A stretch of 64,000 nucleotides of DNA. Origin: Siphonodentalium dalli. Lineage: Eukaryota > Mollusca > Scaphopoda > Gadilida > Siphonodentaliidae. The stretch covers positions 246,449,474 through 246,513,473 of the forward strand of contig CP136065.1 of NCBI GenBank assembly GCA_032622095.1, in the 5' to 3' direction. Below are positions 35,020 to 47,126 of this stretch, piece by piece; position 1 is the stretch's first letter, and each line of letters starts with the position of its first letter. Both the position numbers and the translations under genes were made by a program. The notes below the pieces were generated by a model, which saw nothing but the letters and a program-made list of their open reading frames with translations, made no database searches and was not told where the DNA came from.

Positions 35020-35341
35020 GCTGAAGGGGTCACTCACCAAAAAAAGTGCTGAAGGGTACCATAATTTTAAAATGTGCTGAAGGGTATACAGGTTTTGAAA
35101 TCTCGTTTTATATTACGTTTATTATTCGTATCTGCCATGATTTCTGTTAGAGAATGATTGTTTGCGTTCCAATGAACATTAAAATGAACAGAAAACAAAC
35201 TGCTAATGGGCATCAGACTTTCAGAAATACAGTTTTAGAAACGGTGGTAGTGCCGATCACAAACCATGTGTACCCTTCAGCACATTTTCCAAACCCTGTG
35301 TACCCTTCAGCACTTTTTTTGGTGAGAGTGACCCCTTCAGC
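35020..35341. mobile_element. Mutator-like MITE, family M, imperfect 9-bp TSD
   Basis: GCTGAAGGGGTCACTCACC to GTGAGAGTGACCCCTTCAGC, flanked by GGTCGTAAC (35011-35019) and GGTAGTAAC (35342-35350), an 8/9 match. Subterminal AAGTGCTGAAGGGTA repeats. A 9-bp duplication suits Mutator-like elements. Confidence 0.75.
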
Positions 35342-35473
35342 GGTAGTAACCTGATCACAAACAAAATCATAAATGACAAACAAATAACTGGTAGCTGACT
35401 ATATAGTATTATATGGCTGCCTCAAAAGTAATTGCCAACACTGAAATCCTTATGAGTGATTGAAAGTAATGCA

Positions 35474-35844
35474 TTATCCCTTTACCCAACAAAACGGCCA
35501 AAACCGGCCAAATAAAGCTTCGACAGCCTAAAATATCTTCGGTCTGTCTCAATAGAACAATACAAATATGGATATCATTGGAACCGGCTCCTTGATCACA
35601 TTGTAATAGTTACAGTTATGCCCTGTGCCAATGCATTCTCTTATATATGCGAGTCGACCATAGGTCGCCTCGCATATATAAGAGAATGCATTGGCACAGG
35701 GCACAGTTACATTCTTTAACAATTTTATAATTTTTAATGTATTAAGCCAATACATTCTCTTATATATGCGAGGCGACCTATGGTCGACTCGCATATATAA
35801 GATAATGCATTGGCACAGGGCCCTTCTGTTGGGTAAAAGGTTAT
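35474..35844. mobile_element. Family A MITE, copy with TTAT flanks
   Basis: TTATCCCTTTACCCAACA to TGTTGGGTAAAAGGTTAT, with two hairpin modules. Both flanks read TTAT rather than TTAA. Confidence 0.8.
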
Positions 35845-36539
35845 GCCATCTCAGTGATTGGTTATAGGCATGGGTGACCATCCCGATTAAAAGAAAAATT
35901 CTTAGGCATGGGTCCATCGTTATGAAATGTAAATGGTTTATATAGCCACTGGTTGGTGTAAAAGGCTCAGACGGCAGGTGATATTTGCAAAATATTTTTT
36001 GTATAACTATTTTGTTGACACCCGGATGTCAAGGGCACATTTTGTCATTCGTTGTGAGTTTGTGTGTAATGTATACATAGCCCTGTTAGACTGCTGGTAA
36101 TTAATTTGACCAGTTCATGCTTATTGACTTGAATATCGACCAGCAGAAACACTAAGAAAAGATGATACCTTGTTAGCCAATGCCTGGAGTACATGCAGTA
36201 GTGTTTTAAGTGGTATACAGACTTATAACTTGAGGGAAAAGGCAGCCATCTCACTAGCTAGACAGTTCATTTAAGTCCCTAGTCTAAAAGTGTCCCAACT
36301 TGGTGATGCATACTTATTACAGTGTTCTTATTCACTAATAGAGACATATACTAATACCAAGAAATGATACAACATGCAAAAAGCACAACACACAACCAAG
36401 TGATATATAATCCAAATACATTGTATAATCAAGTTTCCCAATTAATCTTTAATAAATATGTTAGTTGGAAAACAAATATGCATTTCACGATTTTTTCGAC
36501 CTCGAATCACGCGCCACCCCCCACCCCGTGTCTGGAACT
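35845..36539. other. No recognised gene
   Basis: AT-rich up to a C-rich stretch at 36509-36535 (CGCGCCACCCCCCACCCC) just before the Mutator-like element. Confidence 0.4.
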
Positions 36540-36548
36540 GTTTTACAG

Positions 36549-37309
36549 GGACTACCCGCCCCCGAGACAACCCGCCCCTATGCTATTTTGGGGGCGGGTT
36601 GTCCCGATAAATGAGGGCGGGTTGTCCCGAAATTTTTAAGAGTGATTATATTCTTTTATGATATATTATTACAGATTTTGATCAACAAAACATGTGTTTA
36701 TTCATTAATTATGTCAATGCCTGGACTGGGATAAAGAATGACACGATGTTTTGACAACTGAACGGCACATAGGGTAAGTGAAGACTAATTAAAAGGGGTG
36801 CTTTCAATACAAACAATTGATGCAAATGGTTCATTATCACAGTGGAAAGCTGTGAAAGAAGTATATATTTCCAGATACAGATGCTGCTTCCATTGGACGC
36901 AGGCCGTGAAGAGACACACATCAACCGTCGGCCTTGAGACGGCATACTTATGGTCAGAAGGGTCCATTGCACAACTTCATCCGTCAGCCCCAAATTAATC
37001 ATTGTTCGTTTGTTAAACTTATTTTTAATCTTCGTTCATATTCATTCATTCCGTTTTTAAATTTCGTTCATTAAACTTCGTAATAAATAAACATATTATC
37101 GTTGATGCATTTTTGTGTTCATAAGATATATTATATTACATGTGTATTTATTGTTGTCCATGTTGTTAAATATCAAATAAAAATCCCCTCAGCCCTCCTA
37201 ATTAGCCACTGATTACCGCTAATTGATTTTTGGGGGCGGGTTGTCCGGGGGCGGGTTGTCTCAGAGTGAAAGGGGGCGGGTTGTCTCGGGGGCGGGTAGT
37301 CACGGACCC
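36549..37309. mobile_element. Mutator-like element with G-rich ends, TSD GTTTTACAG
   Basis: GTTTTACAG occurs at 36540-36548 and again at 37310-37318. Between them the left end reads GGACTACCCGCCCCCGAGAC then AACCCGCCCC. The right end is the inverse, ending GGGGCGGGTAGTCACGGACCC. The left end lacks about six bases relative to the right. Extra GGGGGCGGGTTGTC copies near both ends form subterminal arrays. A transposase remnant lies inside at 36798-36998. A 9-bp duplication and that remnant both point to MULE. Confidence 0.85.
36798..36998 (+). pseudogene. MULE transposase fragment
   Basis: The frame contains WKAVKEVYISRYRCCFHWTQ followed by AVKRHTSTVGLETAYL. The pattern W-x-A-V-K-E-V, then C-x-F-H-x-x-Q-A-V-x-R, then G-L-x-x-A-Y is the well-known signature in the catalytic region of MULE transposases, where it follows the last catalytic acidic stretch. 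Only about 60 residues survive, against several hundred in intact enzymes. The preceding DDE region and the rest are absent, so this is an internal deletion derivative unable to make transposase. It lies between the G-rich inverted ends. Confidence 0.8.
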
Positions 37310-37318
37310 GTTTTACAG

Positions 37319-37857
37319 ACCTCCCCTGAACCACGGAAAATAAGAGGTAAATGTTAGTGAGTTATATACAGTTATTATACGGAACGTTGTACTGAATTGA
37401 CGGACAATTATTCACACGTACAACAGCGTACAACGATAAATCATGGTAAAATATTCGATGCTTCAATGATAGTACACATGAGACATACACATATATATAT
37501 ATTCCACTAATTCCGGGCTTAATATATGCACGGAAGCACTTCTCCATATCCACAACCCTGAGTCATTTTGGGTTAATTATAGATGTCAACCCAACTATTT
37601 AAAATACACGCAGACAATTGGCGTTGATTTTTTTCTCAACAGCAGCCTATATATGCGGTTGTGATATTATATAGTTATATCGAGTTCATTTCAATCAGAA
37701 TGTCCATGGCTTTTTCGATGCAGAATGATTATTTGCATCGGTATATATATGAGGTACCGGTGTAGGCCTTTAACATTTTCGAGGTGACTTTGGACTGAAC
37801 CTGCGTATGCTACACATAATTATATATAATAAAGAGTGTCATTGTCGCCATATTTTG
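37319..37857. other. No recognised gene
   Basis: AT-rich with short TATATATA tracts and nothing identified. Confidence 0.4.
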
Positions 37858-38148
37858 GTGCGCTTGATCGTAGGCCTATACTCAGCTTTAGGGAAAGGTG
37901 TTTTTTTGGTACCCAGCTTGACCTTTGTAATGTTTTGAGAGCACAGTTGTTGAAGAAATATAGAATGCTATCAAATCGGGAGCGCATGCATGTGTACTAA
38001 TCTTCAAAATTGACATTTGTGACTAATAATTGCTTTTTTCTCGGTGATATAACTTTATGATTTACGATAACACAATATAACATAAAACCGCAAAGGTCAA
38101 GCTGTGTACCCAAAACACCTTTTTTAAAGCTGGGTACGGCACCCAACA
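37858..38148. mobile_element. Inverted-repeat MITE with CAGCTTTA...AAAGGTGTTTT arms
   Basis: CAGCTTTAGGGAAAGGTGTT, TTGGTACCCAGCTTGACC and TTTG near 37883 are inverted near 38095-38145 (CAAAGGTCAAGCTG, GTACCCAAAACACC, AAAGCTGGGTAC). Confidence 0.7.
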
Positions 38149-39786
38149 TTGGCAACACGCCAAATTGTGGGGACAATTGTGACCCCTTCAGCTGTAATAG
38201 TAAAGCAGGCCTGCAGGTTTCAAAAATTATATGTATATCCTATTTTTCGTTCGCCTGGTTTGTGCTTAGGTAACCCATACTATAGGTTAGCGGGAGAGTT
38301 ACACAAACTGTTATAATCAATACAACTGGTATTATTAACTACAGATGTGCAACTCATTGAACTACCGTAATGAATTTGAATGTCTCATTTTTTTGGACTG
38401 GATTGAGCAAAAATAAGGTGAGAATTAGTTAAATTGCGAGACCTGCATTTATAAAACTTTGGCACGACCTGTTTTTCGTTTGCGGCATTTTTATTTTAGA
38501 CAACCTCCAAATGAACTGAACGGTCGTTCACCTCAAATTTGCAGGCTTGTAAAGGTTGTTCCTTGTCAGATTTGGCAAAAATGAAGCGCGTTCGTCTCAC
38601 GAATGTCCGGAAAGCACTCGACAAACTATTTATATTTATATTACTTCAATGAATATTTCCGAGTCGGAAGACGAGTATTTAACGTATTTATCACCCTATT
38701 TATCTCCGGAACGCGACAATTTCTAGGTTTAATTTGGGGCTTGAAGGAATCAACTCAAGGGGAACCCAACCCAGGCTCGGGCAGCTCAGCCGATGCAGAA
38801 CGCATCCTAAGTTAACAAACTATCAAGCTACAGTGTTAATGACATTACGCACAGCAGGATGAGCTCCATTCACATCGATCGAACACGTCCCATGTCCGGT
38901 TTGCGCCTGCGGCGGTTTGACGTGTAACAGTTGTATTTATATCGTTATTATCGGCAAAAATCATTATTTATTTGCAACGAGATCGTGCATCAATATGCAG
39001 GATGGTGTGAACAATTAAGTAAGTGATTTAGATGCTGCGATCCTGGATAATTTATGCTGTGAAATAGCTGTCATTCGCTACAGGTATTTTTAATTTTATT
39101 ATTTCTAATTTTTCCCCGGCGGTCATTCCTGCTTAGTGCTCAAGCATGTTATCTACAAAATTTATGATTTGATTCATGCTCGATGTTGAGAATTAATAAA
39201 AAAAAATTTCGATTACACAGAATAAAAATTGCCCCCCATTTTTTGTTTTCATGAATCATTTTTGATATTTTAATTTTATACAGAATTTAGTGGACAATTT
39301 CCGACAATCCGAGGTCTAGAACATCTTATGACCTACGCACTTGACTTTAATAGGAAGTTAGGCCTATCTGGTAAATTTTTATATATTTGTTTAATTTTAA
39401 TTTTAATATAGACCAATCATGTTGCATCAACAAAAAGCGCATGTTATTAACACAGTGTTGGTGGTTACTTTGGTATGTGACTGCGTTATTATACAGGGGT
39501 GACACCTAATTACTTAAAGGATAGCTGTACATGTAGACTGAGATTGATACCATGGATCACACATCTAAGTTCTAACTGACATGCCCCAAGATCTTTATTA
39601 GGCCGGCTGGCTGCCAAAGGCCAGTGTGGATTCACTGGATGTCGGCGAAACAAGTCACAGCATACCTGTTTACCTGTTTCTTGACTTTCTGCCTTTAAAG
39701 GCACACCCTTTCGGTATTATTCACAGTTTAGTACGTATCTATGTACAGGTTAAAACTTCTGTTAAAATATCAGTGATAAAATAAGA
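38149..39786. other. No recognised gene; GC-richer patch at 38580-38930
   Basis: A 70-codon frame at 38603-38815 ends TQGEPNPGSGSSADAERILS, but its first half is AT-driven and no splice sites support it. The rest is AT-rich. Nothing else is identified up to the retroelement. Confidence 0.35.
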
Positions 39787-40920
39787 TCATCCATGGGTGT
39801 CACCCAACGACTTGGTTATCAATTTTAGACTATTATATCTTTCTGTGTGTAGGTTGTAGCATAGTCTACGTGAATGGAATTGGAGTAGACCGATCTCTTT
39901 AGCTGGTGTGGTACCATTATTAATGGCTGCATTCGCATCAATCACTATCTGGAGCAGGCTGTGCTGTAGAATCTCGGGATGAGACCTACTGGCATCCTGG
40001 ATCAGTTGAGTAATATGTGGCATCACTCTTTTACGCACATCATTCAGGTGGTCACACTGCAGTATGAAATGTTCTAAAGTCTCTGGATGTTGCTTGCAGA
40101 GTTGACAGGTAGGATCAACTTCGGCCTTATTAAACTTCACTCGATTAGTTTGCAAGATATACGTGCCAGTGGCTATTTTAGTTTTTACTGGGATGCGAGT
40201 GTAGTCTCTACTGCTTGTGGTACTGGATGTAATTACTGGATGACATTTTCCAGGAGAATATTCTTTGGATAGGAAGTTTAGTGATGGGTACATGTTGGCA
40301 TCATTTAGAATTTGCTCTTTCCAGTATGTGTTGACTGCTTTGTTGATCATATTCTTCATTTCCATTTTACTCATAGGATGTTGAAGTATGTCTAATGGAT
40401 CTGGGAGGTTGTATGTACATGTAGCAAAAATTTGTTGCACAGCAATAAACCAACTGTTACTGGTAGATGGTTTGAATGAAAGTTGCCTCATGGCAAGTTG
40501 ATGTTCACAAGAGTCCACAGCTAGGCGTGATATATTTCCAAATAGACCCATTGCTCTTTTGTGGATGACGGCTTGCAAGGGTAAGAGACCAGATAGTATA
40601 TATACTGAGACATTAGCCGCATTACTCGGTAGAGAAAGTAGTTGTCTAGAAATCCGCCTATGGTGCTTCTCCAGTTGATCAAGAATCCTCCCAGATGGTA
40701 GAGAGAGTTCTTGTCCATATGTGTATAAGGGTAAGATGAATGTTCGAAATAATGCAAATGATGTGACAGGGTCGACCCCGTTCTCACCATGTAAGCCGGC
40801 TCCCATAAGGCTATATGTTGCTCGAGTTGCTCTCTTGATGTTTTCCTCAACTGATGAGTTAGCCTGGTTACATGTGGTACGTGTGATTCCCATGTGTGGT
40901 GTGTTGTTTACAACTGGCAT
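39787..40920 (-). pseudogene. Non-LTR element C-terminal region with zinc knuckle
   Basis: This 377-codon frame continues the protein downstream of the reverse transcriptase. It holds a helical segment with SSVEENIKRATRATYSLMGA and LFRTFILPLYTYGQELS, which is typical of the region after the thumb. Near the end is CQLCKQHPETLEHFILQC, a C-x2-C-x8-H-x4-C zinc knuckle seen at the C-terminus of many non-LTR proteins. It ends in TGA at 39787-39789. Its apparent ATG is not a real start: a stop lies two codons upstream, and the preceding text makes sense only through further frame shifts. Confidence 0.85.
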
Positions 40921-41899
40921 GTGTTAACATTGTCGATGTTCCACTCAAATTCATCATCAACATGGGATTTCCGGTTTTGACTTTCAAAATCACACTTTTC
41001 TTCTGTTGGAGTAAATATCCTTCCATTCTGCTGTAGTCGAAGCAAATGTTGATGAGTCTCTGCAGCACGACTGGGTCATTACTCATTAGAGTGACGTCAT
41101 CTGCACAGGTAGGTGATGTTACATTGACGTCCCCGATAACAGTCGCATATTCTGACGAAGCAAGTCTGTCAAGTAGATTGTTGATATAGACTTTATATAG
41201 GTCGGCACTCAATACATCTCCTTGGCGTACTCCTTGGGTGTTAATGTATGTGTTTGATAGTTGATTCTGCCATTTTACAGCTGTCTTAGGACTGTCATAT
41301 ATTATCTTTAGCATCTGCCATTCACAACCTTCCACTCCTAGATGATATAACTTTTTCAGTAGGTTGTCATGAATAACCACATCGAATGCAGATTTCGCAT
41401 CTAAGAATGCAATATAAGACGGACGTTTTGTATCTCGATTGTTTCTGCACCATTCTTCAACAATTAGGGCACAGTTCATTGGTGATGAGTTGCACGTAAA
41501 CCCTCGCTGTAGTGGGTTCTGTTTGAGTAAAATCATTGGGTTTATTCGATTCTTCAGCACAGCTTCAACGGTGCGGCATAGGACGGGGGTGATTGTAATA
41601 CCACGATAGTTTGAAGAAATTTTGCTGTCTCCTTTATTTTTGAAAATCGGATTTAGTGTTCCTAGTTTTAAACATTCAGGAAAGCACTGGTCCATGAATA
41701 AACGATTCAATATAACACGAACAAAAGATATGAGCTCGTTTCCGCCATGGAAGAAGTGTTCAGCAGCAATAGAGTATGGGTCTAGAGCTTTGCCACGATT
41801 CAACATCTTAATAGCTTTGATGACTTCCTCATCTGTTATAGGAATAAATTGGTCACTAGTCGAACACAGCTGTTGGATGATATTTGTTTCCCTTTGCAC
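40868..41899 (-). pseudogene. Reverse transcriptase fragment
   Basis: Motifs in order: GKALDPYSIAAEHFF (motif 0), NYRGITITPVL (motif 1), QRGFTCNSSP (motif 2), AFLDAKSAFDVV (motif A, first catalytic Asp), GVRQGDVLSADLYKVYIN (motif B) and TCADDVTLMS (motif C, catalytic Asp pair). The Tyr/Phe usually before ADD is Cys here. The open frame starts at a non-ATG codon and continues in frame upstream for about 15 residues (SVPYENIDKDYIQF). The frame is lost near 40990, where the next domain continues in other frames with stops between. These are features of the I/Jockey/CR1 range of non-LTR elements; the exact clade is not resolved. Confidence 0.85.
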
Positions 41900-41955
41900 A
41901 AACTGAATATAGTCTTTGTCAATGTTTTCATAAGGAACTGACTTGAAAGTAAATC

Positions 41956-43148
41956 AACCATATTTTACTCTGTTGCAACATGTGAGAAATGAGTATGTAC
42001 TCTGTTGATCCCTTCCTTCCCGGTTGGCGTAGTTCGGTATAGCCACAGTCCCTAGGAATCAATGTTAGTTGAATAAAATATTATTTAATAATATTAAATC
42101 AATATTTTATATTTAGTTATTATAGTTATATTAAGTACAGTTTGGAAAGTAAAACGTTTGTGTACTGCATTTTCATTGGTGGATGATTTTCACGAAATTA
42201 CAAGAGTTAAAATTTTATGCCACACAAACATTCGCGCTTTCTGAGTTTATATCATAATATTCCGTATTTTTTTCTTGAAACGATGGTGTATTCAGATTGT
42301 TAGTATCTTTACCCACTTACGAGAAAATAGCTGTTAGTTACTCGAATATTCCTTCAGGTGCAAACTCGGTGGAATTCTTTACGATTTTGGAAAAACATAT
42401 CCATTCTATAAATACCATTTTACTTATTCGCACCCGGTGATAATCCGAATAAAAGGGATTACGGATGTGAGTAAACAGCCGTCGGGTGTGGTAAAACTGG
42501 CTCTGCTGTACACTACTAAGTGCACATTTTAACTCATTCTCATTACTAGATAAATGTAGAAATGACCATCTCAAACTAATATATCTATATATTTTCAAGT
42601 AGGGCCCTGGGGATGGTTGATACCTTGAGATGTGAAAGCAAATTTTATATTCCAAGCTCCCGGTTAACTCCGCATCTCAAGAGTGGCAATGGGAGATAAC
42701 TCGTGCTGGGTTTGGCTGCAAAAGTAATGTGTAATAGGGAACTGGATTGATAACTTCCTGTTTTAAACAATTTTGCAGAATTACGTCACTTGATAATAGC
42801 CGACAGTTATTCAATGTGAATATTGGATGGAAAATTACGATTTATGTACAACTCAGACAAGGTACAGTTGATATGACACGACGAGCACATTAAGAACCAT
42901 TAACTTAATTGTCACATGTCAAATGTGGGGAGATAAATGCATTTTTTTTCGAACGAAAAATTGAATTGTTCGTTTTAGTGATAGAGCACAGGGGGTGGTC
43001 TTAAGCCAATGAGATGATGGTTTTCATAATAACAAAATCTGATGTTGCCCAACTGTACCTGTTATCTGTATAGTAGAGGTAATGTATCTAGATCTATTTG
43101 TTATATTTTAATCAAATTTAATATTACATGGACAGTGATTCCTAGGAC
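41956..43148. other. No recognised gene
   Basis: AT-rich. The minus-strand frame at 42338-42655 (105 codons) is not recognised and has no clear splice support. Confidence 0.35.
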
Positions 43149-43673
43149 TGTGGTATAGCTCAGGGGACCACCGGAACATTTCGTATACATGTAGCTTAGG
43201 GGACCACCGGAACATTTCGTACTCGGTTTGATTACCTCGCTTTTCACTTCGAATGTACGCATTGACCTGCGACCGTATGATGTGGTTGGTTGTTCTCGAT
43301 CAAACTTTTTCAAAAAGCGAAAAAAATAAATCACTGAATCGGGGGAATTGATTGATAATATGACACCAATATTTACATAAGTGAAAGGATAAGTGGTCGA
43401 AGAAATTAATAAGAGTTGAGAACGACGAAGAAAGAGCACTGTACCGTAGTGTACGGCCAAAAATGATAGAATGGATGAAATTTTGTTATCAGCACTTGGT
43501 GAGTGGATCGTGGATGTCATTTGAAGTTGAAATTGAGAATAGGCCTATTAGAGAAATTGAGTTTGGTTTTGATGTTGTTTAATGAGTAATTATGAGTTTA
43601 TTTCCAGTAAAATTAATTGATTTTAGGTGTCCAAATGCGGAGCAATGTTATAGTGAACTGGACAGAAGAGCTA

Positions 43674-44113
43674 ATGGGGTCGTTGTCGTAATTTTTTATA
43701 CATAGATGCACACCGTGTGCATTTATGTATACATAAATGCACACCAGTCTCGCGTAGTGTCATGTGACAGGGGTCATTGTCGTAGTGTTTTCTACATAAA
43801 TGCACACGTTTTGATATTTTTTGTAAGTTTATTTTCTTCTGTTCATCGACCAAACAACCATGCAGTTCTTTCCGTCCCTGTTTAATACTAAGAAAAATAT
43901 GCGACCGATGACCAATCTTATTGCAGTTTCGATAATTGTGATAAAAGAATGCCTTTATCAGAACTTCGGAAGAAAAATAGTTATGAATTGAAGCAGTCGG
44001 CAATTATTTACGGTAACGTTTCAATCTCGCGCCGACTGAGAATGGTGTGCATTTATGTACATAAATGTACACGGTGTGCATTTATGTATAAAACGTTACG
44101 ACAACGACCCCAT
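43674..44113. mobile_element. TA-flanked element with ATGGGGTCGTTGTCG ends
   Basis: ATGGGGTCGTTGTCGTAA to TTACGACAACGACCCCAT with TA on each side. Subterminal repeats of GTGTGCATTTATGTA in both orientations. It resembles the element at 47851-48320. Confidence 0.75.
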
Positions 44114-44607
44114 TAGCGACAGAATAAATGTATTTTAGTAGTCAAATATGGAAAAATGACCCAAAATTTAGGGCCAGAAGGGTCAAAATTGGGGTTCTGA
44201 CTCTCAATAAACCCTATTTTTATGACAATTTGTCCAAAATCTATCAGACAAATACTATAAATTATAATTACTACTAAATTGAAGTGAATGAGAGAGAAAA
44301 ATTATTTAATTAGGAGGTCTAATTTTGACCAAAGGGTTTTCAACACAAAATTGGGGTTCAGGCCCCTGAGACCCTTATTTTAGCACTTAAAAATGTTTTT
44401 AAATGGAACAATGATTATCAATATTATTGAATAGTAAATTAAACTTATTTGGGAGAGAAAAAAAAGAGTTTGTGGGAGTACAATCTGGGAAACAGGGTTG
44501 AACCAAAAAATTGGGTGAAATCTGGGTGCAAATGGTTGAAATCCGTATATCCCCAAATTGGAAATTTGGGGTTTATCCCCTAAACTAAAGGCTAAAATTT
44601 AAAACCC
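44114..44607. other. No recognised gene
   Basis: AT-rich. AAAATTGGGGTTCTGACTC and AAAATTGGGGTTCAGGCCC suggest an old internal duplication. Confidence 0.4.
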
Positions 44608-44608
44608 T

Positions 44609-47126
44609 AACTTGTATGAGAGGGCAAATTCACATTTAATAATGAATTGCGCTTAAGCGCAAATACCACATGTATATTGTGCTTAAGCACAAATAGGGCA
44701 TTTACGCTTAAGCGTAATGAACTGCGCTTAAGCACAATTAATTGCCTTAAGCGTAATTGTGACTATTATCTAACCTACCCATAAACTATTGGCATGACCT
44801 GGTGTATCACCTAGCAACACAAGAGGAGCAATGGGCTAATTTTAACCTGTTTTAATTAGCATGGGTACTCAACAGCCAACTGTGAGTATGTGTTCAACAA
44901 TGATAATCCCTAATTACATATTATCAGCAACCCTATATCCAAAGAATTGAGGTCTCCTTCCCGGAACTCTAGTAATTTTTTGTATGTTGTTTTTTAATGT
45001 ATTTTTGCACAGATTTGGGCCATTACTATGGTCATATATTACAGCATGCATGTGGTGTCACTGCATGAGGGCTTGCTTACCTCATATGGTTTACTTATTG
45101 ACTTAAATCAGGGGGATAAAAACCCTATTTTCATATTATCAGCATCCCTGTCCAAAATAATTGGTGTCTCATTCCTGGAGCTTTGGTGTCTCAGTCCTCG
45201 AGCTCTAGTTTTTTGTATTAAATCAGCATCTCTTGCAAAAATCAATAGTATTTCCATGGTCATATAGTGTGAATGTGGTGTCACCGAGGGCTTGCTTCCC
45301 TCATATGGTGTGCGTGTATACTTGAAAATTGAAGAAAATCAAAGTCACCCCGACTAATACAGAAAGTAATGCTATTGCAAGTAGCCCCAACTAATATATC
45401 GTATAATATACCGAAGATAATATAATGCTATCACGAGTCGCTCCGAGTTCAACTATAACAGAAGGTGATACTATTGCAAGTCAGCCATTTTGATAAAGAA
45501 GTTGGGCTAGCTCCCTACCCATCCAAATCAATGAAACCAAGAGGCAATATGTCAATAGGAGTTAAGGTTAAGTTATGGATAAACCTATTTATTCACCAGG
45601 GGTGTTTAGTTACTGTTATGCCCTAAGTAAATGACCCATTGACTGCAGTTATAATCCGTTTACAACTGCGGTTAAACCATAACCGCAGTTATTTGCCGTA
45701 ACTGCGGTGGCATCGCAGTTACATGCGGTTAGGTTACCGCAGTTAATAACCCATAACTGCGGTTACACCGCACGTAAACGTTAACCTTCCGGTATTTGAA
45801 TATTTAATGGGAAAGAGAGGGGTACTACCCATGCATCTACCAGTGTATGTTATCATTTTGTGTTTTAGCGATCACGGCAAAGTGGTAACTTCATAATCGA
45901 CCAGGAGTTGATTGTATGTTTTTTTTATCACCATCGGTACTCAACACGATATATTTTATGTTTTAATCCCGACTTGTTGAAAACTGTATAATTTTGACGT
46001 ATATGTTCTAGTATACGTCCGTTATTCGGCTTGTGAAAAAATAGATGCTTATTTTTGAAGCAAAGTAGAGTGCTGAATTTAATACTAGTAATAGTCCATA
46101 CGCAATTCGCGAATCTAGCTGGCGTGTCACGTTTGTAGTTAATTATGATTATATAGCAACGAATGCAAGATCGGAAAACTTAAATATCGGTTTCCGATAT
46201 CCGAATAATGCCCGATGTTTGAAGAGTGCGGTTGTTCCGTTTAAACGCATTTTGTGACTATGTATTGTTTCTCTCACTTTACATTTATGATGCATGTGTG
46301 GAACTCTAACCCCCACTTTATATTATTATATAATTATCCACTCGAATCCGTTTGAAATTCAGTGGCCATTTGATCCGTTTGAATGCGTTTTTTCCGTTTT
46401 GCAGTTTTTCCATTTTAAAAGCGTTTTCCTTACATTGAAAGTGACCGGCACTCGTCAGCTAAATTGTCGAATAATTATATTTATATATAATTATGTAAAT
46501 ATTTATTTTATCGATGGTTAAAGTCGAAAATGGGCCGTAAGGATTCCAATTACCCGTCGGGGTTAGCCCAACTGTTATTTTCACCAAAAGGCTACTATAA
46601 AGTATACAGCATTACAATAAAAAGAAATCCAAAAATAAATAAAACACACAAAAACACTTTTATTTTTTCACACCATATATCACTATCTTCCGTTTACCCA
46701 AAACATAAAATATTGGTATATGGATGTCTGTTCTATTTATCCAAAATAAATAAAAGTTCCAGAACAAAAAATATTGATATTGAAAGGGACACTGGCATGT
46801 TATTTGTGCTAACTTGTCTAACGAGCATGGCAACTAAAACATGACACGTCATATACGCCATATGGTATCTGTTCCATTAAGAGCGACATATACCGGTTTA
46901 ACTGCGACATATCCGTTTTAACCGCACAATTTATTCGGTTCTCTTGCGTTTTAAACGCATCTTATAACCGCGGTAAGGTTAAAACGGACCGCAGTTAAAC
47001 TGGGGTGCCACTTCAGTTAGATGGGCCATTTACTTAGGGCATAACAGTACATATAACCATGAATTGCGCTTAAGCCTTTTAAGCGCAATTAATTATTAAA
47101 TGTGAATTTGGCCTCCCATAAACTTG
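44609..47126. mobile_element. Inverted-repeat element with TTGCGCTTAAGC subrepeats
   Basis: The left arm, GGGCAAATTCACATTTAATA then ATGAATTGCGCTTAAGC, is inverted near 47060-47125. Palindromic words GCGCTTAAGCGC, GTGCTTAAGCAC and ACGCTTAAGCGT recur at 44645-44760. It contains the nested element at 45611-47049. Confidence 0.65.
45611..47049. mobile_element. 1.44-kb element with TACTGTTATGCCCTAAGTAA ends
   Basis: TACTGTTATGCCCTAAGTAA then ATGACCCAT is inverted at the right end (ATGGGCCATTTACTTAGGGC, ATAACAGTA). Subterminal arrays of ACTGCGGTTA and TAACCGCAGT palindromes lie at 45640-45785 and again at 46890-47000. No transposase frame was found. Confidence 0.8.

Larger units (their letters stand above)
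39787..41955 (-). mobile_element. Truncated, frame-broken non-LTR retrotransposon
   Basis: The minus strand carries reverse transcriptase and downstream domains in two frames that overlap at 40868-40920. The 5' side stops making sense near 41955, where a stop precedes the first recognisable residues. No endonuclease domain is seen, so it is 5'-truncated as is usual for LINE copies. No clear polyA tail or target duplication was identified at the 3' side. Confidence 0.85.

Noticed and set aside
38603-38815. 70-codon frame with a polar C-terminus
   Set aside because: No splice sites, polyA signal or recognised motif; the first half is compositionally AT-driven.
43101-43520. 139-codon minus-strand frame
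   Set aside because: Its C-terminal part reads the duplicated element end (GGACCACCGGAACATTTCG) twice, and nothing in it resembles a protein domain.
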